Below, piece by piece: positions 6,668-10,000 of a DNA stretch of 10,000 nucleotides. Source of the stretch: Candidatus Hydrogenedens sp. (GTDB lineage: Bacteria > Hydrogenedentota > Hydrogenedentia > Hydrogenedentales > Hydrogenedentaceae); assembly GCA_020216745.1 (NCBI GenBank), contig JAIWNQ010000100.1, forward strand, positions 1-10,000, in the 5' to 3' direction. The translations under genes and the position numbers were made by a program. Each line of letters opens with the position of its first letter. Within the stretch, counting starts at the first letter, position 1. Below the pieces are notes generated by a model, which saw only the letters and a program-made list of their open reading frames with translations, was not told the origin of the DNA and did not search any database.

Positions 6668-7831
6668 ATGAAAAAATATCTGTTCTTTTCTCTACTATTT
6701 GCATTTGGTATTCTAACGACGTTTTCGACGTATCCCGAGCCTTTATTTGAGAAGGAATATAATACTAAAAGTATACCAGAGACGAGAATTATTCGATATC
6801 GTATTGTGAGTCATGAAAAGGAAACTGAGGCTTATGCTTTATCATTTACTGGAAAAGTAATTCAAGGACAAATAACGGTACAAATAGAAGATAACCAAAA
6901 AAATGTTATAGATAAAAAAGAAATACCAGCATTTTCTCTTGTCCATTGGCATTTTATTTTGTCGTCAGAAGTAGGATTGAATAATATTTATATTGCTTTA
7001 CATCTGAAAAATGCTATTGGAAATGTTCATTCTGTTGTTGCTCCAGCAATCCAGCCACACCATATTTATATAATGAAACATATCACAGTTGTGTCAACGT
7101 TGGCTTTGCTTTTTATAGTTCTTTTTATAGTTTATAAAAGGAAACTACCTATCTCATGGCTAATATGGGGAATATTATTGGGGGTACTTGCACGGTTAAT
7201 TTTTTATATTTGCGATTATTTTGATTTTTTACCAACAACGATTTTCATTTCTACTACCAATGTAGAAGAAGACATTTCTGATTATGCATTCTCAGCCTAT
7301 ATAGCGGTAAGGGAAACGGCAGTTTTATTTTTGTTATTAGGTATCTTTGCAAGTAAGTTGCTATCAATCCAGGAGAAAACAAAGGCTTTGTTAAGTGTGT
7401 CTATTGGAATTACAATAAGTTTTTTAATGGCATCTGTGTTTTCAGGAATATTGGAAGCAGTTCAATTTTATCCATATATAAGCATTTCTCCTTATGTTCT
7501 GGCTCTTAGTTCTGTGCAAGCATCGTATACACCATGGTTTTATCTGTATCCTTCTATGCGAACTATAGTAACGTGCTGGCTGTGGTTTGTCTCTTTTTAT
7601 TTCGTATTGTCAGGGGCTATAAATGCAGATAAAAAGGCTGTGTTGCAGGGAATATTAATTTTCATCTTCACACAAGCGGTTAACGTCTTTTTCGAGCAGT
7701 CCAGTTTTATATGTCGTTTCTCAAGTTGGTGGTGCCTTGTTGCTCTGTTGATAATTAGCTTTTTCCCAACCATGCTGTTCGTGTTTAATTTGTTTAATAC
7801 CAGAGAAAACTATAGTAACACAATCATCTAA
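6668..7831 (+). CDS. Unrecognised polytopic membrane protein with N-terminal extracytoplasmic domain
   Basis: This 387-residue protein matches no family I can name with confidence. Residues 4-20 form a signal peptide or first helix. About 22-133 is a hydrophilic beta-rich domain that should face the periplasm (SFTGKVIQGQITVQIEDNQ at 59-77, PAFSLVHWHFILS at 87-99). After it come about seven hydrophobic helices, near 137-156, 162-182, 210-232, 240-263, 297-316, 324-343 and 352-375. Charged residues within or beside helices, R215-E216 (AVRETAVLF), E263 (GILEAVQF) and E343, loosely recall intramembrane peptidase families such as YhfC/PrsW, but the motifs are incomplete and this is speculation. 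The start has a modest AGGG (6660-6663) four bases before ATG. It is followed by a 278-bp AT-rich gap, so it is probably monocistronic. Confidence 0.75.
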   Translation: MKKYLFFSLLFAFGILTTFSTYPEPLFEKEYNTKSIPETRIIRYRIVSHEKETEAYALSFTGKVIQGQITVQIEDNQKNVIDKKEIPAFSLVHWHFILSSEVGLNNIYIALHLKNAIGNVHSVVAPAIQPHHIYIMKHITVVSTLALLFIVLFIVYKRKLPISWLIWGILLGVLARLIFYICDYFDFLPTTIFISTTNVEEDISDYAFSAYIAVRETAVLFLLLGIFASKLLSIQEKTKALLSVSIGITISFLMASVFSGILEAVQFYPYISISPYVLALSSVQASYTPWFYLYPSMRTIVTCWLWFVSFYFVLSGAINADKKAVLQGILIFIFTQAVNVFFEQSSFICRFSSWWCLVALLIISFFPTMLFVFNLFNTRENYSNTII

Positions 7832-7989
7832 CTGGTAATTGGGATAGGTATATAATAGAATTAGCCCTGTAGCATTATACTAACTTAGAAAAAGGAAAAC
7901 CTCATATTTATGGTTTGTAAGAACTATTATAAATATATGTAATCACTAAAATATGTAGTTATTGCCATTGATTTTTATGAATAAATACT

Positions 7990-8030
7990 AAAATAATTTG
8001 TTGAATGATTAAAAATAATTTGACAATGAT
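7990..8030 (+). repeat. Two direct repeats just upstream of and overlapping the -35 box
   Basis: AAAATAATTTG occurs at 7990-8000 and again at 8012-8022, each followed within two or three bases by AATGAT (8004-8009 and 8025-8030). The units start 22 bases apart, about two helical turns. The second copy overlaps the -35 element. AT bias makes short matches easier, but 17 matching bases per unit is notable. Confidence 0.55.
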
Positions 8031-8048
8031 ATTTTTTTATGATATATT
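8020..8048 (+). promoter_or_regulatory. Strong sigma70-type promoter of the regulator operon
   Basis: A perfect TTGACA (8020-8025), an optimal 17-base spacer and TATATT (8043-8048, five of six consensus bases) form the best promoter in the window. Transcription would start near 8055, giving a leader of about 55 bases ahead of ATG 8110. No other gene lies between, so it should serve the regulator and its coupled partner. Confidence 0.7.
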
Positions 8049-8058
8049 TATCATAAAA
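8035..8058 (+). promoter_or_regulatory. Perfect inverted repeat over the -10 box, probable operator
   Basis: TTTTATGATA (8035-8044) and TATCATAAAA (8049-8058) are exact reverse complements separated by TATT. The -10 box sits in the middle, so a dimer bound here would block RNA polymerase. It directly precedes a winged-helix regulator gene, which makes autorepression likely. There is no GC-rich stem or T-tract after it, so it does not look like a terminator. Confidence 0.6.
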
Positions 8059-8109
8059 TAGATTGTTGTAACTAATATAAAACGTAAATCTAACATTTAT
8101 TATAATTAA

Positions 8110-8721
8110 ATGCAAACGTTAATTAGTGAAGAAAATAAAAATTTAGTTGATTTGACTACATTAGAGGCTTTGTTAGGCTCAGAAGCTCGGACAAAGGTCT
8201 TTTTAGTTCTTTTTACAAACTTGGGGAGAACATTTTATCAGCGTCAGGTAGAGAGTGCCACGAAATTACCACTTCGTGCTGTTCAGAGGGAATTAGAACG
8301 ACTTTCACATATTGGGTTGATTTATCAATGGAAGGAAGGGAATAGAACATGGTATCAAATCGACCAAAGTCATCCTTTGGTTCCTATTTTACAATCCCTT
8401 ATATTGAAGGTATGCTCACCTATTGACCGACTTCGCACGGTTCTCAATACTAACAAATCGGTTCGTCTTGCATTTTATCATCATGATAAGAATGAGGTTA
8501 TTGTGGTGACTAACGGTGATGTTTTCCCTGAATCTATCGAAGGGATTCGTTTGACCATTCTTACGACGAATGAGTTTATGGAGAGAATGGAACAGATGCA
8601 TCCTGAGTTAATAAATGTTTTGAAAGGAGCTGTTGATTTGCTCGGGAATAGAGAAGATTTTTTATGGAGAATTATTGAAACCAACAAACTAACTATACCG
8701 AAAGGGGAAAATGTTCTATGA
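8110..8721 (+). CDS. Winged-helix transcriptional regulator with degenerate nucleotidyltransferase-like C-terminal domain
   Basis: This 203-residue protein opens with an ArsR/MarR-like winged helix at about 18-100: LLGSEARTKVFLVLF (21-35), recognition region LPLRAVQRELERL (53-65) and wing WKEGNRTWYQID (74-85), closing with HPLVPILQSLILK (88-100). This matches the common wHTH fused to a MNT-type nucleotidyltransferase. The C-terminal half keeps that architecture, with a VRLAFYHHD strand at 118-126 and a typical MNT end FMERMEQMHPELINVLKG (156-173) then VDLLGNREDF (175-184). However, the GSxxxG...SDxD catalytic signature is missing: YHH stands where GS should be. It probably binds DNA but is catalytically dead, or senses a ligand. 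It follows a strong promoter and palindrome, and its TGA overlaps the ATG of the next gene. No Shine-Dalgarno is visible; no nearer ATG exists in frame. Confidence 0.82.
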   Translation: MQTLISEENKNLVDLTTLEALLGSEARTKVFLVLFTNLGRTFYQRQVESATKLPLRAVQRELERLSHIGLIYQWKEGNRTWYQIDQSHPLVPILQSLILKVCSPIDRLRTVLNTNKSVRLAFYHHDKNEVIVVTNGDVFPESIEGIRLTILTTNEFMERMEQMHPELINVLKGAVDLLGNREDFLWRIIETNKLTIPKGENVL

Positions 8722-10000
8722 GTTTTGTTTATAATCGTTCTTCATTGCAGATTCCAGAGTCATGGTGGAAATGGGCACAAGCCTCACAAGGTGTAGAACG
8801 GTATCGGTATGTTGAGGATTTTTTTCATCGGTTGGGATGGAAGTCTTTTATTCCTCTGCCCGAGACAGAAATTATAAAAAATACAGGAACATTTCCTTTT
8901 CTGTTGACGACTGCCAAAGGTAAGGGATTTTATATAGCTATTGTTCCAGATAATCTTTTACACATACCGTCCAGAGTTAAAAATGACTATCTGGATTTTT
9001 GTCCTGTGTCCCGTTTGCTTATCGATGAATTTTCAGGGGAACATAGTCCATATTTGTTAATAACTGATTTTGGCAAATTTCATTTTTATTCTATTCCTGA
9101 ACAGACACTTCTTCTTTGGGCGGATTATCCAGCTCAATTTCAGGCGGAGATAGCACCTTTACTTTTCGAGATGGCTATTGATAATGGTTCCCTTGATGAG
9201 ATACCACAAATACCGAAAAGTACAATGGCACGGGAACTGCGAGAATGGAATTCAAGTTGGGTCAAGAAACTTATGCAGTTTTCAGATTTACCCGAAGAGA
9301 AGACAAATATTATTATAGACCGACTTTTCATTATACATCATGTTTTTTCGAACAAAATATTTTGGAAAACAAGGGAGTTTTTGGAGGAACGGCTTTTAGA
9401 CCTTATCGACCTTGCAATTACACAACAACAATCTGCAGGGATAGGGGAGGCATTAATCTCGCTTTTCCATGATATGTGGTTTGACTGGAGAATTAATGTT
9501 TTTCAAATTGATACAGAGATAGACCGCGTTTTATCGGAAGATGAAATAGCCACAGAACTTCTCTATGAGTATCCCTTACTCTCGCCGAAAAAATTTGAGA
9601 CATCTGTTATGTTAGAGAGTTTTAATTATGGGGATGCGCTCGAACGGATGCGTATTCGTATGATTCCTGAACCAAATCCTGACCGTGAGGCATACCTACA
9701 TACACAAACAAAAGAGACTATAGATCAGGCACAAATAGAAGTGGATATTTCAGAAGAAGGGTATCGTGCTATCCTTTTCTGGTTTGACCGATTGATAAAG
9801 TGCTATGAAATGTTAGAAGAAAAAGAAATGGCAAAACTACCCCCAGCCGAGAATGTAGATGACCTATGGACGTGGGGACATCGGAATAACGATATTCCGA
9901 TGACCTTCCGAAATAAGATTCAACAAGCATGTCTGCATGGTTTCCGCATTTACTATCAAAATGCACGACAACTAAGAATCGCTCGCCTGCTTCTTACCAT
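8718..10000 (+). CDS. Large unrecognised protein, translationally coupled to the regulator, cut by the window end
   Basis: The frame is open from ATG 8718 to the window end: 427 complete codons with no stop. The start overlaps the regulator's TGA (ATGA), and GGGG at 8704-8707 is a suitable Shine-Dalgarno, so the two genes are co-translated. The protein is soluble, rich in aromatic and charged residues, with no signal or membrane segment. I do not recognise it. Residues 24-41 (VERYRYVEDFFHRLGW) and 111-125 (PYLLITDFGKFHFYS) resemble the start and the LTNGREW-like strand of type IIG restriction-modification N-termini. Between them GKGFYIAIVP (68-77) sits where such proteins have an IEAK nuclease motif, so the acidic and lysine residues are lost. 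Residues 165-365 look helical. No methyltransferase NPPY or helicase/ATPase motif appears before the cut. Full length and function are open. Confidence 0.8.
   Translation, partial: MSFVYNRSSLQIPESWWKWAQASQGVERYRYVEDFFHRLGWKSFIPLPETEIIKNTGTFPFLLTTAKGKGFYIAIVPDNLLHIPSRVKNDYLDFCPVSRLLIDEFSGEHSPYLLITDFGKFHFYSIPEQTLLLWADYPAQFQAEIAPLLFEMAIDNGSLDEIPQIPKSTMARELREWNSSWVKKLMQFSDLPEEKTNIIIDRLFIIHHVFSNKIFWKTREFLEERLLDLIDLAITQQQSAGIGEALISLFHDMWFDWRINVFQIDTEIDRVLSEDEIATELLYEYPLLSPKKFETSVMLESFNYGDALERMRIRMIPEPNPDREAYLHTQTKETIDQAQIEVDISEEGYRAILFWFDRLIKCYEMLEEKEMAKLPPAENVDDLWTWGHRNNDIPMTFRNKIQQACLHGFRIYYQNARQLRIARLLLT

Larger units (their letters stand above)
7832..8109 (+). other. AT-rich 278-bp intergenic region upstream of the regulator
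   Basis: No reading frame is supported here. Bases 7832-7985 show no convincing element; a weak hairpin near 7897-7916 lacks a T-tract. Bases 7990-8058 hold two direct repeats, a strong promoter and a palindrome, described separately. From 8059 to the ATG is an AT-rich leader with no visible Shine-Dalgarno. Confidence 0.6.

Noticed and set aside
7897..7916. Weak hairpin AAACC...GGTTT after the membrane protein gene
   Set aside because: The loop would be only a few bases once inner pairs form, the stem is bulged, and no T-tract follows, so a terminator is not supported.
8101..8106. TATAAT just before the regulator ATG, possible leaderless promoter
   Set aside because: No -35 at a suitable distance (TAAAAC only), and the TTGACA-17-TATATT pair upstream is far better.
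9245..9472. 75-residue plus-strand open frame and a 63-residue minus-strand frame (9140-9331) inside the large protein gene
   Set aside because: The frame starting at 8718 is open through this whole stretch and is coupled to the regulator; the small frames are shadows, not evidence of a frameshift.
1..10000. CRISPR arrays, tRNA/rRNA genes, insertion sequences and attachment sites
   Set aside because: No regularly spaced repeats, no recognisable RNA-gene sequence, no transposase and no terminal inverted repeats were seen on either strand.

Overview
The window (about 35-40% GC by eye, intergenic stretches strongly AT-rich) looks like chromosomal DNA of a Gram-negative-type, probably anaerobic or environmental bacterium. 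Supporting this are a Tat-exported sugar-isomerase-like protein, a URO-D/methyltransferase-family protein, a PIG-L deacetylase, an Ig-like surface protein and MEP-pathway isoprenoid synthesis. That mix is typical of Planctomycetota/Lentisphaerota/Hydrogenedentota-like bacteria, but nothing here fixes the phylum.

Layout: 1-417 (+) is the C-terminal end of an organophosphate:phosphate antiporter-type MFS transporter. It converges on 439-1347 (-), a Tat-exported TIM-barrel sugar phosphate isomerase/epimerase-like protein. Divergent from that is 1531-2397 (+), a PIG-L/LmbE-type deacetylase ending in a likely terminator. Next come 2551-4143 (+), a secreted, membrane-anchored protein with a DUF5011/HYR-like Ig domain and a long Pro/Thr-rich stalk, and 4236-5477 (+), ispG. 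ispG converges on 5500-6492 (-), a URO-D-superfamily protein starting at GTG. The intergenic region 6493-6667 holds divergent signals for that gene and for 6668-7831 (+), an unrecognised polytopic membrane protein. Up to this point the genes mostly stand alone, with no strong operon.

The most unusual part is 7832-10000. An AT-rich 278-bp region carries a near-consensus sigma70 promoter whose -10 element lies inside a perfect 10-bp-arm inverted repeat, preceded by two direct repeats. It reads into a winged-helix regulator (8110-8721) fused to what looks like a nucleotidyltransferase (MNT) domain that has lost its catalytic motif. The regulator's stop codon overlaps (ATGA) the start of a large, unrecognised protein (from 8718, at least 427 residues, open at the window end). 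The N-terminal layout of that protein is weakly reminiscent of type IIG restriction-modification proteins, with a degenerate nuclease motif. This looks like the first two genes of a self-regulated operon that continues past the window, possibly an accessory or defence-type locus.

Genes 1-6 look like ordinary metabolism: import of phosphorylated organic solutes, carbohydrate handling, deacetylation and isoprenoid precursor synthesis. They share a carbohydrate flavour but the sequence gives no evidence of a single pathway.
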